Below are positions 1 through 10,859 of a stretch of 64,000 nucleotides of DNA, piece by piece. Position numbers and translations under genes: made by a program. The DNA is from Rhizomys pruinosus (lineage: Eukaryota; Chordata; Mammalia; Rodentia; Spalacidae). The stretch covers positions 2,622,599-2,686,598 of the forward strand of contig VZQC01013302.1 in the NCBI GenBank assembly GCA_009823505.1, written 5' to 3'. The notes under the pieces are model-generated. The model was given only the letters and a program-made list of their open reading frames with translations. It was not told the origin of the DNA and searched no databases. Each line of letters starts with the position of its first letter. Within the stretch, counting starts at the first letter, position 1.

Positions 1-321
1 GTTGTGGTAAACTGTAATACTCTCCTCCATCTGGTGAAAAGAAGCTTCTTTGATGAGTGGTTACTGGGCTACTTGACTGTTAATCTTAGGACACATATTT
101 TGCACTTGGTAAGAAATTACATTACTCTGAGGGGGAATTCTCTAAGATCTATGACCTCTCCATCCCTGTGTTTGTGGCTATTTTTACAGTACTACACATG
201 AGTTTCCTTCCACTGAGTGGGCTTTAAGTCCAATGATTGCTCCCAAGATAAAAGTGCCACCACTGCGCCAATGTTGTATACTGTCCTAGTCACTAATGTG
301 GTTATTTGCCAACCCTCAATT
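1..321. other. Unannotated unique sequence (presumed TMEM64 intron 1)
   Basis: No repeat, splice-bounded exon or RNA motif was recognised. It should be intronic if the assembly is colinear with the TMEM64 exon further right. Confidence 0.5.
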
Positions 322-413
322 TGAGGCTAGCCTCAAACTCCTGGACTCCAATGATCCACCCATCTCTGCTCCCCAAGGAGCTGACATCGCAGGCATGCAC
401 CACTGTGCCCAGC
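322..413 (-). repeat. Old 7SL-derived SINE fragment (B1/FLAM-like)
   Basis: On the minus strand it matches the 7SL-SINE left-monomer pattern: the '+' strand shows 'ctcaaactcctggactc', a diverged 'gatccacccatctctgc' block and the terminal 'caccactgtgcccagct'. It is far more diverged than the other B1 copies and lacks a clear tail. Confidence 0.55.
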
Positions 414-893
414 TCATCCTACAGAGCACATTTCTAAATATACAAGCAAACAGCAATAATTTTACTTTTGGGGGTTTTATTCCTTTCTTAGTTTTTACTT
501 ATTTTTCTGATAGTTCCCCTTTTCCGTATTCACGCCTATAAAATTCTGGGATTTATTCAGATGAAAAGTGAGGGCATGGCTTTCTCTTTTCTCTCTCCTT
601 TCTCTTGGTAATAGCTACCTTCACTAACAGTGTATACTGCATAATCAGCTTATTTGTCTGTGACTTTATTATAAACAAAGCTACCATATGTAAAGGGCCA
701 ATGCTCAGCTTAACGGCTAATGACCCATTATTTCAAATCTTAAATTGATACCAAACTGTCATGAAAAATGTCAGTACCTGACAGGGAATTTCCCACTCCT
801 TTCCACTCTCCTGATTACTCTTAAGAATTACTTCACCCATTCTCACTATTCTTATAGATCAGTCTATAATTCATAAAACAGAAAGTAAATATA

Positions 894-1021
894 TATTTTT
901 TGTTTTTTTGAGATAGGGTCTCCCTTTAGCCCCAGTTGGCCTGGAACTCACTATGTAGACCAAGCTAGCCTTGAACTTACAGAGATTTGCTTGCCTCTAC
1001 CTCCAGAGTGTTGGGATTAAA
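894..1021 (-). repeat. B1 SINE
   Basis: Reverse-oriented B1 with the T-rich tail end at left, the 'gagatagggtctcc' segment and the 'ggcctggaactcactatg' duplication block; the last few 5' bases are missing. The 13-nt target duplication agaaagtaaatat lies at 880-892 and 1025-1037. Confidence 0.9.
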
Positions 1022-1037
1022 TAGAGAAAGTAAATAT

Positions 1038-2141
1038 TATATTTAGATTAAGGCAAATGAGTCTTGGTATGGACCACATATCCAAAACATTCAGTATTCT
1101 TATCAGAAATGTTTAATTAGTCAACATCTTTTAACATATTTTACTAAGATTGGCTGTTTAGTTCACATGTCTCATGCATTTATTTAGTTCTACTTGTCTT
1201 TTATACTGCTACAGACTGCTACTGACTATGGAATACTTCTCCACAACCCCACTTAAGTACTCTTTGTACATAAGTTATCACTCTTAGAAAATTTTAAACT
1301 AATTTTAAGATCTAGTATTTTAGCCAAATACAGACAGTTACTCTATAAGTTTAATCTAATAATGATGTAAATTCTAATTTCATTACAGTTGCAGTCCTCT
1401 GTAGTCACGAGTGAATGGGAAATGCCCCACTGCTGGTTGAAGAGAATATGACATCAATCAGTTGTTAATTCACTTCATCCATCACTGATCCAATAACTGT
1501 CCATGCAAGATGCCTGATAGTTGCTGAAAAGAAAGAGAACAAGACACAGCAACTATCACCAAAAGATTGACACAGGGACACACATCAACTGCTTTAGACA
1601 CAGACAGAAAGGAGCCTTGAGAAAAACTACACACAAAGTATTAAAGAGTTGAAAGAAAGGAACCAAATCAGTTATGGGAGTTGGAGACAAGGGGTTACTT
1701 CATAGAAAAAAAGGCATTTGGAATGGACACTGAAATCTAAGCATGGATTTGGCAGGCAAACGGTTGGCAGGCAAGATGGTTGCAACAAGGAAGGCAGGTG
1801 TTCTAGGAAGAGCACGAACAAGGACAATGTGGGAGAGAATATGCAGACCTCTTAATGAAGCTGGCAGTACTTTCTGGATTGTTTACGCAAGGTACAGGCA
1901 AGGGAGTCTGGAAAGCTAACGACAAGAAAAGTGAAATGAAAACTGTTAGGCTTGACAAAGAGGAGCAAGCTCCTGCACAGATGAAAAGTTCTGGTGAGTT
2001 TACTCACTGGTGCAAAGGGCTTTCTTTAGAATAAACCTGTCAAGTGTATACATGAGCAAATGTGACAAAAGTGAGCCATAAAGATCCTACACTATAGTCA
2101 ATAACAAAATTACAGGTGCTATCTTTAAAACAAATACTGAG
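1038..2141. other. No feature recognised
   Basis: About 1.1 kb of AT-rich sequence. No family I can name, no open frame with splice sites. Confidence 0.5.
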
Positions 2142-2360
2142 AAGGCCGGAGAGATGTCCGGCAGTGAAGAGGGCTTGCTGCTGCTCTCCCAGAGGACGTG
2201 GATTCAGTTCCCTTTCCAGGAAGCTCACGATGGACTCTAAACCCAGCTCCAGGGATATGATGTCCTCTTCGGTCTTCCCTGGGCACCTGCACTCACGTGC
2301 ACATAAGCTCTCACAAACACACATACACATAATTCAAAAATAAATAAATTTTGAAAAAAA
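2142..2360 (+). repeat. B2 SINE, diverged
   Basis: It begins with the B2 head 'ggccggagagatg', carries the pol III B-box-like region 'ggattcagttcc' and ends in the (CACA)-rich segment and an A-rich (AAATA) tail. The two open frames over it are B2 by-products. Confidence 0.85.
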
Positions 2361-3135
2361 TTGATGTTACAACCCAAAATGTCCTAATATAAACTTTCAG
2401 TCCCATCTTCAAATGTACAAGTTTCTCTAAACAGAACCCATAACTGATATTGAAAGAAGGTATCAATAATAGCCAATTGAGAATGCTAATAATAGATTTC
2501 AAAAATCTGAACAGACTCTAACATTCAACTTTTTAACAAGGCTACTGTCCAACACTAAGCCAAAGTTCATCAATATTTCCATGATGGGACCTCATCTTAG
2601 AGAAAAAGTATTGCTACTTTTCCTTTCTGTAAAGCTAAATAGCTAAAAGAAGCAAATAACTAATAGTAGATAATCATTCTGAATAGTTTTACTGGAGTGT
2701 TAAAGGACCTAATTAGTGAGACAAACAACAGCATATACAGTTTTTAAATTATTAATTACATTATTGAAGATAAAGATTTCAGTTTAATTTCCTATAAAAC
2801 AAAATACTACTCAGAACCTGCATTTTGCCACAGTTTTGACAAACACAATTTAGAACTCCTATGGAGAACTCTCCAACCTCATGTCCCAAGTATGTCCTCA
2901 CCCACAAAGTTTTACACGCCTGTCACTTTTCCTAGTTTCCAGAAAGATTAAAATCTATGTAAAGCAATACCATTGCAATTCCTGCCTAGAGCATCCTAGG
3001 ATCTTGGCTAAGAGTTATCTTCCAAATTGAAAGAGACCATAGAAATCTCAACATAAGGTATCACTGCTAACCTACTAGACAGTTTCAAAGATTACAGATG
3101 AGGGTTTCAGAGATGGCAAATGCCACCTAATAGGG

Positions 3136-3162
3136 GTGTGTGTGTGTGTGTGTGTGTGTGTA
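3136..3162. repeat. (TG)n microsatellite
   Basis: About 13 TG dinucleotides, close upstream of a B2. Confidence 0.95.
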
Positions 3163-3186
3163 TACCACACATGATATTTTCTAAAG

Positions 3187-3410
3187 TTTTGTTTTCATTT
3201 TTTGTGTATGTGTGTACGACTCAGCTGAGGTATATACATGTACATGAATGTATGTGCATGTCATGTGCCTGGGAGGACAGAAAAGCGCATTGAATTCACT
3301 GGAACTGGAGTTACAAATTGTAACCTGCCCAGTGTTTTTTGCAGAAAACTTAACCTGGTCCTCTGCAAGAACAGCAAGTGGTCTTAACCACTGGGCCATT
3401 TCTCCAGCTC
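3187..3410 (-). repeat. B2 SINE, diverged
   Basis: Reverse-oriented B2: T-rich end at left, 'ctggaactggagttac' in the middle and 'gggccatttctccagct' (head reversed) at right. Confidence 0.88.
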
Positions 3411-3856
3411 TCATAACAGATACTCTTATCCTCAAAGTTGCTATGATTTACTTGGCGATGGAACTCCAAACCCTGAGTCTTCTTAGGCAAGGCAAAAAAT
3501 GCATTTCTCAGGGAATTATATTCCAGCACCTCTCTTTCTAAGTTTACAGTTTTTACACAGGGTTTTACATGCTCAATTTAAAAACATTAAAACTTTTCAT
3601 TTTAACATAGAATACCTTGACATGGAGTTACTGAAGAACATAAAGGCAATGTGTCCAAAAGACCTCAAATTTTACCCCTAACTCTGTGAATCAAATATCA
3701 GTTTTGGAAAATTATACATTCTTGCATAGATGAGTTTCAAGGTGTGTCTATCCGGGATGTATACTGACAGTTACTGCTTAAGGTATTAAGTATAATATAC
3801 TCAATATTTTATATAAAAAAATAAGTATGTTGATTTTGTTAAAGCAAAGAGACTTA

Positions 3857-3994
3857 ATTTTTTTTTTTTTTTTTTTTTTTTTCTTTTCCAGACGGGGTCT
3901 CCCTGTAGACCAGGCTGGCCTTGAACTCACAGAGATCCGCCTGCCTCTGCCTCCCAAGTGCTAGGATTAAAGGTGTGCGCCACCACGCCCGGCT
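3857..3994 (-). repeat. B1 SINE with long poly-T end
   Basis: Near-complete reverse B1 with a 20+ base T run and 'caccacgcccggct' at right. A 15-nt target duplication (aagcaaagagactta / aagcaaagagattta, one difference) lies at 3842-3856 and 3995-4009. Confidence 0.95.
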
Positions 3995-4182
3995 AAGCAA
4001 AGAGATTTAAATGACTATAGTTTGTTCTTTTCATCTACTTACTCATAAATCATGTGCTTTTCTTACATTATGTCCCCCAAGTTCTATCAAGATTTCAGAA
4101 AAGTTGAAGAAGAGGGAGAAAGAGCTCAAAAAAATAAATAGTTTTCACTCTTAGGAAGATGAAAAAATTTAAATTGGCTTAA

Positions 4183-4390
4183 GGGGTTGGGGAAGCAGCT
4201 CAGCTGGTAGAGTGCTTACATAGCAAGCAAGAAGCCCTAGACTGATAGCCCATACCTATAATACCAGCTCTTGGAAGGTCGAGGCAAGAGTATCTAAAGA
4301 GGTCAAGAACATCTTGCATTACCATAGTGAGTTCAAGACACAACTGGGATATAGGAGACCCTGTATCAAAAAACCAAAAAACCAAATACA
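4183..4390 (+). repeat. ID-B1 (B4-type) composite SINE
   Basis: It starts with an ID-like tRNA-derived head ('gcagctcagctggtagagtg') and continues into a diverged B1-like body ('gttcaagacacaactggg', 'gagaccctgtatc'). Confidence 0.75.
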
Positions 4391-4849
4391 AATACTTGTG
4401 ACTCTGTGTTCCCAGTCTTGGTTACCCTTGATAGAAACCTTAGAAGTCAGTCATAGAGCAGTTTCCCCTTTCTACTATGTCCAGACTAAAAGGCACCTTC
4501 TAAATGTCTAGAAATCTATCCACCACCTACTCAGATTCCCACTCAGTGTCTTCCTTTCCAGTAAGATACACAAATAGCCCACATTCATTATCTATGCTGA
4601 TTTTTGCAGAAATGTCTTTAAAATGTAAATCTAATCCTGAGTAAATTCTGAAGATCCAAGGCTACCTGAAAGGAAGTTCTTCAGAACGTCCTCTCCACCG
4701 CAGTCCAGCTTCTTCTGTCTGATGCTTTAGGTCCCAGGGTTTCAGCCACACCCACACGCTCCTATTCCTAGCACAAACTTTGCTCTCTTCCCTCTGGGCC
4801 TCTCAGCGATCTGGCTTCTTCCCACTTGGCTTACTAGGGCAACTGTGTT

Positions 4850-5115
4850 CACTACTCAGTCATGGATTTCTCTAGGAATCCCTCTCTGATGCCCCAAGAT
4901 GGCATTTAAGAAGTACTTGCAGGGGCTGTGATGGAATGTCTGGAACACCACAGTCCCCTCAGAGTAGGCAGCAACTGAAGGTCTCACCTTTTATTTATCC
5001 CTAGCCTGGACTAATTCTGTGAGGAAGAGACGTATCTATGTTGTTCTTTATTATGCTCTAGACCTTAGCAAAATATCTACTAAATAGTAGGTACTAAACA
5101 TACACTGACTGGAAA
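4850..5115 (+). repeat. Probable L2 LINE 3' end
   Basis: It resembles the L2 3' region: 'ggaatccctctctgatgcc' early, then 'ttattatgctctagacctta' and the terminal 'taaatagtaggtactaaaca' motif. Old and diverged. Confidence 0.55.
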
Positions 5116-5709
5116 CTAAATGTACGAACATTAAATCTATTTTTGTTCATAAATATAGAAACAACAAAGGTTGCTATTTACAAACATCTTGAGATGAATA
5201 ACAAGTCTACATGGAATTTGCTATTCAGAAACCCTAGCCCTAGCACACAGAAAAACCTTATACAGGGGCAATGGTTAACGCCTTGTACTTTTAAATTTAT
5301 TTATCTCTACTTTATTTGTATTTTACACACAGTACATACTACTGCTACTTCTGCTTAGTTTTGTTTTTTTTTCCCTTGACATATATGTGAGAACTGAAGG
5401 GCCTCCTTCCAACTGTAACAGCAGGAGCTTGGGCCTGGTGGGTATTTTGTTGCAGTGACTCTAAAGCAGAAGTAGATTAACTTTTTCCATGAAGTTTGAA
5501 GGAGTAAGTACTGTAGGTTTTGCTGCTAAAACTTTGCTGTTTCAAAAATAGCCACAAATACATACAGGAATAAGAATAATTGTACTCCAGTAACTCCATG
5601 CTGTACAGATGCCAAAATTTAACTATTATATAATGTTTGTGTGCATGGAATACTATTCTTCTGATGTTTTCACAACCACAAAAATGGTAACAGGAAGAAA
5701 AAAATTCTT

Positions 5710-5930
5710 TATTTTTTTTAATTTTGTTTTTTTATGTGTATGAATGTACTGTCTGCATGTAGGTTTGTGCACCCATGTCACGCAATGCCGTGGAGGTCAG
5801 AAGAGGGTGTCGCATTCCCCTGAAACTGGAGTTCTCAGCCACCATGTGGGTGCTGGGGATCCAACCCGGGTCCTCTGCAAGAGCAGTCAGCGATTCAGCG
5901 ATCTTAACCACTAGGCCATCTCTCCAGCCC
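5710..5930 (-). repeat. B2 SINE
   Basis: Reverse-oriented B2 with the T-rich end at left and 'aggccatctctccagccc' at right. An 18-nt target duplication with one mismatch flanks it (5692-5709 and 5931-5948). The overlapping frames are not genes. Confidence 0.93.
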
Positions 5931-6164
5931 AGGAACAAAAAAATTCTTAAGCTTGTGTGTGTACCACACACTTTTGGGCTGTAGTTTGCTGACTCTTGAT
6001 CTGACGGCTAACTCAACTCTATAGAGCCCTGAACAGTATCTCCCATGATCACTGAGATGCTCTATACAGAAGGAGGTCAAAGGCAGGCAGGTGTTCCACA
6101 ACTGGAACTAGTAGACTGCTTAGAACCCAGCTCTTCTTACCACTACCATCACCACAGTTAACCA

Positions 6165-6310
6165 TTTACTAACCATGCAGTTTGGGTAAGTTACTTTACC
6201 ACTCTTTGTGCCTCAACTATCTCAACTGTATGATGAGGATTATGGGAGATATGCATAATAAGGAATGTGTGCATGACAGAATGGTGCCTGATATTCTCTA
6301 TGGGCAATAT
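6165..6310 (+). repeat. MIR SINE
   Basis: It shows the MIR core in order: 'gggtaagttactttacc', 'tgtgcctcaactatctc', a 'gtatgatgaggattatggg' block and 'aatggtgcctgatattc'. Confidence 0.7.
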
Positions 6311-6322
6311 ATAGATTTGTTT

Positions 6323-6481
6323 GCCGGGCATGGTGGTGCACACCTTTAATCCTAGCACTCTGGAGGCAGAGGCAGGCAGATCTTTGTGAGTTCAAGGCCA
6401 GCCTGGTCTACAGAGTGAGTTCCAGGACAGCTGGAGCTACAGGGAGACCCTGTCTCAAAAACACCCCCCCCCAAAAAAAAA
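6323..6481 (+). repeat. B1 SINE
   Basis: Full-length B1 from 'gccgggcatggtggtgcac' to 'gagaccctgtctcaaaaac' with a C-run interrupted A tail. Confidence 0.96.
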
Positions 6482-6770
6482 GAGCTTCGATGTCTTCCTT
6501 TTGGAATTCATTGAAGAGAAAGAAATGGTAAATGAGCAAACTGTACTTTATCACAGCTTTGTAGATGCTATTAAACACATTTTACAACAGGAAGTATAAT
6601 TTAAAACGATAATTACAACTACCTCAAGATGTCTAAGTAAATATGTGAACCAAGTCTGACCTAAGATTAGGATATTGGTATTCTATATACCTCTGTCTCA
6701 AGATTCTCAAAAGACCTGTGGATAATTAAGGGTACCACATATGTAAATCTGCTCTGCAAGTGGAAAGTAC

Positions 6771-7225
6771 TGCACAGGATAGGATGAAGATGACCTAGTG
6801 TACTATGCATAGCACAGGATGAAAATGACCTAGTGTACTATGCATAGCATAGGATGAAGACAACCTAGTGTAATAGGCACAGCACAGGATGAAGACGACC
6901 TAGTGTACTATGCATGGCATAGGATGAAGACGACCTAGTGTACTATGCACAGCATAGGATGAAGACGACCTAGTGTACTATGCACAGCACAGGATGAAGA
7001 TGACCTAGTGTACTATGCAGGCACAGGATGAAGATGACCTAGTGTACTATGCACAGCACAGGATGAAGATGACCTAGTGTATTATGCACAGCACAGGATG
7101 AAGACGACCTAGTGTACTATGCACAGCACAGGATGAAGATGACCTAGTGTACTATGCACAGCACAGGATGAAGATGACCTAGTGTACTATGCACAGCACA
7201 GGATGAAGATGACCTAGTGTACTAT
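6771..7225. repeat. 35-bp minisatellite, about 13 units
   Basis: Direct tandem repeat with period 35 (unit starts at 6781, 6816, 6851, 6886 and so on) and a core of 'cctagtgtactat'. One unit near 7010-7021 is 34 bp. Units differ mainly at a purine position (gaagatgac/gaagacgac) and gcatagca/gcacagca. It stops abruptly at the N. Confidence 0.97.
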
Positions 7226-7226
7226 N
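7226..7226. other. Ambiguous base N (probable assembly gap or join)
   Basis: The only N seen in the window. The minisatellite stops on its left; on its right a B1 begins without its 5' half. Both edges being truncated suggests missing sequence rather than one uncertain base. Confidence 0.75.
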
Positions 7227-7230
7227 TGTC

Positions 7231-7298
7231 ACGTTGAGGCCAGCCTGGTCTATAAAATACATTTCAGGCCAGTTGGGGCTACAGAGAAATCCTATCTC
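7231..7298 (+). repeat. 3' half of a B1 SINE
   Basis: Starts inside B1 ('gttgaggccagcctggtct') and runs through 'ggggctacagagaaatcc'. The 5' half expected left of it is absent, next to the N. Confidence 0.85.
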
Positions 7299-7395
7299 CA
7301 AAAAACCAAACCAAACCAAATGAAACTAAACCAAACCAACCAACCCAATCAATCAACCAACTAACCCACCTACCCACCAACCAACAAACAGAAAA
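7299..7395. repeat. A/C-rich simple repeat (CAAA, CCAA)
   Basis: A degenerated, expanded tail of the preceding B1 composed of CAAAC, CCAA and CAAT units. Confidence 0.85.
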
Positions 7396-7510
7396 GAACT
7401 GCATGGTGTACAGCATCGTGCTTCCATACACGACTATGTGTAGAATGGGGAGATGAAGCTTATTACATATCATGACTCTTATAACTTTTGGATTTCCATT
7501 TCTTCTCTAG

Positions 7511-7681
7511 ATCTGTACTCTGCTAAAATGTAAAACAACTGATTTACACACCTGTGGTAGCTCAGTTGACACGGCTTCTACCACCTTTGAAATGTTCTCC
7601 CTCAGTGGCACTTTTGGAACCCAGTACGTCTTTCCTGAGGTGTTGCTGAGTGAAGTCAAGCTTGCACCTGGAGAATTTCAG
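7511..7681 (+). CDS. Candidate coding exon of an unrecognised protein, antisense in TMEM64 intron 1
   Basis: Seen: an acceptor with branch-like 'cttataac' and pyrimidine tract 'tttccatttcttctctag' ends at 7510. Then come 171 bases open in exactly one frame (57 codons, phase 0 at both ends), and CAG|gtaacc follows. The other two forward frames contain early stops. The peptide starts [15 protein letters not shown] and ends in [14 protein letters not shown] followed by a short GEFQ-ending segment; it has three Cys, mixed hydrophobic/polar composition and no low complexity. It lies in no repeat I can detect. Inferred: an internal exon of a plus-strand gene, opposite to TMEM64 and only about 4 kb from its exon 1. 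I do not recognise the protein and assign no function. No partner exon was found between here and 11.6 kb. The nearby N and cut-off repeats make a mis-join a serious alternative; a chance open frame is also possible. Confidence 0.55.
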
Positions 7682-7779
7682 GTAACCATCTTTGCTTGAT
7701 ATTGCCAACTAATTTCATCTAAAAGGAGGCATTTTTGACATCAAAATTTATCCAAGTTCTTCCAAATACAAATATTTCA

Positions 7780-7888
7780 GCTGACCTGGAACTCACTATG
7801 TAGACCAGGCTGGGATTGAATACATAGAGAACCACCTGCCTCTGCCTCCAGAGTGTTGGAATTAAAAGTGTGCACTGCCAGGCCCGGC
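7780..7888 (-). repeat. B1 SINE, partial
   Basis: Reverse B1 lacking its A-tail part: 'ctggaactcactatgtag', 'ccacctgcctctgcctcc', ending 'gccaggcccggc'. Confidence 0.9.
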
Positions 7889-7973
7889 AATTCCATTTTC
7901 TCCTGCTCATGAATTCATGGGCTTTCTCATCTAAGCAAACAATAAGGTATTGATGATGTGCATTTAAAGAATA

Positions 7974-8121
7974 GCCGGGCGTGGTGGCGCACGCCTTTAA
8001 TCCTAGCACTCGGGAGGCAGAGGCAGTCGGATCTTTGTGAGTTCAAGGCCTGCCTGGTCTACAGAGTGAGTTCCAGGACAGCTGGGGCTACAGGGAGACC
8101 CCGTCTCAAAAAGACCAAAAA

Positions 8122-8164
<43 letters not shown>
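7974..8164 (+). repeat. B1 SINE with (AAAT)n tail
   Basis: Full-length, low-divergence B1 from 'gccgggcgtggtggcgcac' through 'gaccccgtctcaaaaagac', followed by more than ten AAAT units, the expanded tail. Confidence 0.97.
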
Positions 8165-9071
8165 CAGTACTTCGTAAAACAAAACTGTAAGTTTAGAAAC
8201 CCATTATAATGTGCAGTAAGACCTACAGATTCGAGATTTCACCAAGGACAGTGTGGGAAGGGGAAGAAGCTGACAGATGGGAAAAATGTAAATAGATACT
8301 TGAAGCATCATAGTTCTTATAGTTTAAGCACCAACACTATAAAGTGTTATTTCTACTTGAAAGTTTCAAACACGACTTGCCAGCTTTCTACCATGAAAAG
8401 AGTTATGGTTCATAGATTAGAAGCAAAGGAAGTCTCTTTCCTTTTTCCATACATACAACTTTTACAATTGGTTCCGGCCTCTAAAACATAAACACAACCA
8501 CTCTGACCACTAATAACAGAAGCTAGCAATTGTTAACAAGTATCCATGGCCAGGTAGAATGACGCCTTCATGAAGTAGCTCATTTCCCACTCCTAACTCA
8601 CTGCACTTTACAAATGAGGAAGCCTGGAGTTCACACAGCGGGAGCCAAGCAAGGACTATTTTCACAACCTCCACTTCTCTGGACTCCACACCTAACTTCC
8701 TCTTGGACATAAATTTTTCATTCACGGACATTAAGAAAATGAGAAAGGAGCTTCAACTTAAATGTGAGAGGGAAAAAAAAACCATTAAAAAAATAAAAAA
8801 AAGGAAGAAAAAAAAAAAAAAAAAAAAAGTATGGTGGTTAGGAATGAGGAGTATGAGGTAGGGCGGAGACAGAATATTTTAGAGGGCCAAATGGAAAAAT
8901 CAGGTTAAAGCCCACATCACCCTATATATGCTTTCTTCCTTTCGCAAATCCTGGGCTTGCATGAGACAATTCCTTACAGCTGAAAGGGCCTAGTCTTCGA
9001 GGAGACAGTTTAGGATGAAGATTAGACCACTCCCAGTGGCTTTCCCAACCCACCTGCTTCTGACTGTGTAT
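8165..9071. other. No gene recognised; A-rich tract 8770-8828
   Basis: Only an impure poly-A tract of about 60 bases near 8770-8828 stands out. The open frames here have no supporting splice or motif evidence. Confidence 0.5.
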
Positions 9072-9215
9072 GAGAATTTTATAAGACATATCCTACCAGC
9101 TGGCTGTAGGTTCGAATGACAGCTGTGCCTCATGGATGACTCGACAAGTCCCTGGCTAGGTGAGTCTCCATTTCTTTCTTACTAAAATGGTAATTATACC
9201 TACTTTGGTAGTTTT
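9072..9215 (+). repeat. MIR SINE, partial
   Basis: MIR-like blocks: 'taggttcgaatgacagctgtg', 'gactcgacaagtccctgg', and 'ttactaaaatggtaattat' followed by 'acctactttg'. Confidence 0.55.
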
Positions 9216-9365
9216 TTTTCTTTTCATGACTACCCAATGCCAAAATAAAAGTCACCAGCCCCTTGTTTTAACCTCAACTACATATCTAAATCATTTCCAA
9301 ATTTCCAAATTTAATATGTAAGAGACATTATAAAAGGAAAAAGTAAATATACCATGAAGACAGGA

Positions 9366-9440
9366 GTTCAGGCTCTACTCAGGCCACAGTTCAAAGTTTG
9401 ATCCCATTACTGATTGACCACCTAGATGACCTTGGTAAGT
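9366..9440 (+). repeat. Possible MIR fragment
   Basis: Short match to the MIR 5'/core segment ('ggctctactcaggcc', 'gaccacctagatgacc', 'ttggtaagtagc'). Weak. Confidence 0.35.
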
Positions 9441-9484
9441 AGCAACATACTTACCAAGAAAGAGCAAAGAGAGGATAACATAAG

Positions 9485-9660
9485 CCAACTTGTGTTTGCA
9501 AGCCAGACTCTGTGGCATGCATTCATCTTATGTAATCTTAGTAGCCTATCAAGCAAGTTCCACTATTTTCCTCATTTTACAAACAGAAATTGAAGGGCAG
9601 AGTGAAGAGGCAACTTAGACCAAAGTCACCAGATTCCAAGAGGGCAGGACTCCAGAGACA
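9485..9660 (-). repeat. MIR SINE
   Basis: Reverse MIR: 'ttcatcttatgtaatctta', 'cctcattttacaaacagaa', 'gaagggcagagtgaagaggc' and 'accaaagtcaccagat' appear in the expected order. Confidence 0.7.
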
Positions 9661-10100
9661 AATCCTCTCAATTAGTAGGCAGCAGTCCATCAGGTTTGCA
9701 CAATCATTTCAGCAGGGCCGGCCGAGGAACTACGAAGAACACCTGGAAAAAGCCTAGGACTACAGCAGTCGTCACACAGTGGGCAGACAGAAGACTAGAG
9801 GACAGAACAAGTTACCAGAATGAACCTACACTGGTTCCTTGGCTCCAATCATTTTCCAAAGTCTCAGAACAGTTGATTATTCTGAGGTTGATCAAAAATT
9901 GTTTATATTGAACATTGTGAAATGGAATCAATTTAAAGACTGAGGATAAACCACTACTCCACTCTTATACTTTCATGCAGTTTTCTTTGATTTATTTGAA
10001 GGGTTGAGCTCCCTGGAGTCTGTGTGTACTCTGTAGTTTAGAATCATTGAACTTGGGAAACTCAGTCATTTGGTCCCTTTACTTTAAAATCAATTCAAAG

Positions 10101-10250
10101 CTGAGTGTGGTGAATGAAGCTTGTAAACCTAAAACTAAAGAGGTTGAGGCAGGAGGATCACAGCTGGTCTGAGGCCAGCCTGGGGTATATGGAGTGAGCT
10201 CCAGGATAGCCTGGGGTAGGGAGTTATAACCTGTCTTTAAAAACCAAAAA
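10101..10250 (+). repeat. B1 SINE, diverged
   Basis: 'ctgagtgtggtgaatgaagc' head, 'gaggccagcctggggtat' and 'gagctccaggatagcctgg' duplication block, then an A-rich end. It abuts a B2 on its right. Confidence 0.85.
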
Positions 10251-10255
10251 GGTTC

Positions 10256-10505
10256 TGGGGCTGGAGAGATGGCCTCGCGGTTAAGAGCGTCGACAGCTCT
10301 TGCAGAGGACCCGGGTTTATCCCCAGCACCCACATGGCGGCTGAGAGCCGTCTGAAACTCCAATTCCAGGAGAACTCCGGTTCCAGGGGAATCCAACACC
10401 CTCTTCTGACCTCTGCGGCATTGCACGACAGGGGTTCACAGACCTGCATGCAGAAAGTACATTCATACACATAAAAAAAAGCCAAAAAAAAAAACAAAAA
10501 ACAAG
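10256..10505 (+). repeat. B2 SINE, long young subtype
   Basis: Starts 'tggggctggagagatggcc'; pol III A/B box area 'gcggttaagagcg' and 'acccgggtttatcccc'; it carries the doubled 'aattccaggagaactccgg' block seen in the youngest copies of the window; ends in an A-rich tail. Confidence 0.96.
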
Positions 10506-10506
10506 A

Positions 10507-10691
10507 AGGGTCTGCTCAACACCAACTTCCACATGGGAAATATTGAGAAAGAACTGAGAAAGAGATGGAAAAGCATGTTGGCAGAATGCAGAGCTCTGAA
10601 GGGGTGAGGGGATGGGTTAACAGTCTAGATTTAAAAAAATAAAAAAAAATTATATATATATATATATAGATAAAGTTAAAAAAAAAAAGGT
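10507..10691 (+). mobile_element. L1 LINE 3' end
   Basis: Matches the L1 3' terminus found at about 34100-34250 ('ccacatgggaaatattgag', 'ggcagaatgcagagctctg', 'agtctagattt') and ends in an impure A/TA tail. It is truncated to the last 185 bp. Confidence 0.85.
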
Positions 10692-10848
10692 CAGGCCCGT
10701 CAGGTGGCACATGCCTTTAATCCCAGCGGTCAGAGGCAGAGGCAGGCGGATCTCTGTTGAGTTCAAGGCCAGCCTGGTCTAAAGAGTGAGTTCCAGGCCA
10801 GCTGGGACTAAAGGGAGACCCTGTCTCAAAAAGACCAAACACCCAAAA
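10692..10848 (+). repeat. B1 SINE
   Basis: Complete B1 with 'ggtggcacatgcctttaatc' and 'gaccctgtctcaaaaagacc', inserted directly against the tail of the L1 3' end. Confidence 0.94.
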
Positions 10849-10859
10849 GGCCCTACAGG

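Noticed and set aside
6771..7225. CRISPR-like array of 35-bp repeats
   Set aside because: Repeats are directly adjacent with no unique spacers, and the context is a rodent intron: a minisatellite.
9696..9911. Open frames after an acceptor-like 'caatcatttcag' (71 codons)
   Set aside because: More than one frame is open, no donor or family resemblance was found, and it follows a MIR. It did not meet the standard used for 7511-7681.
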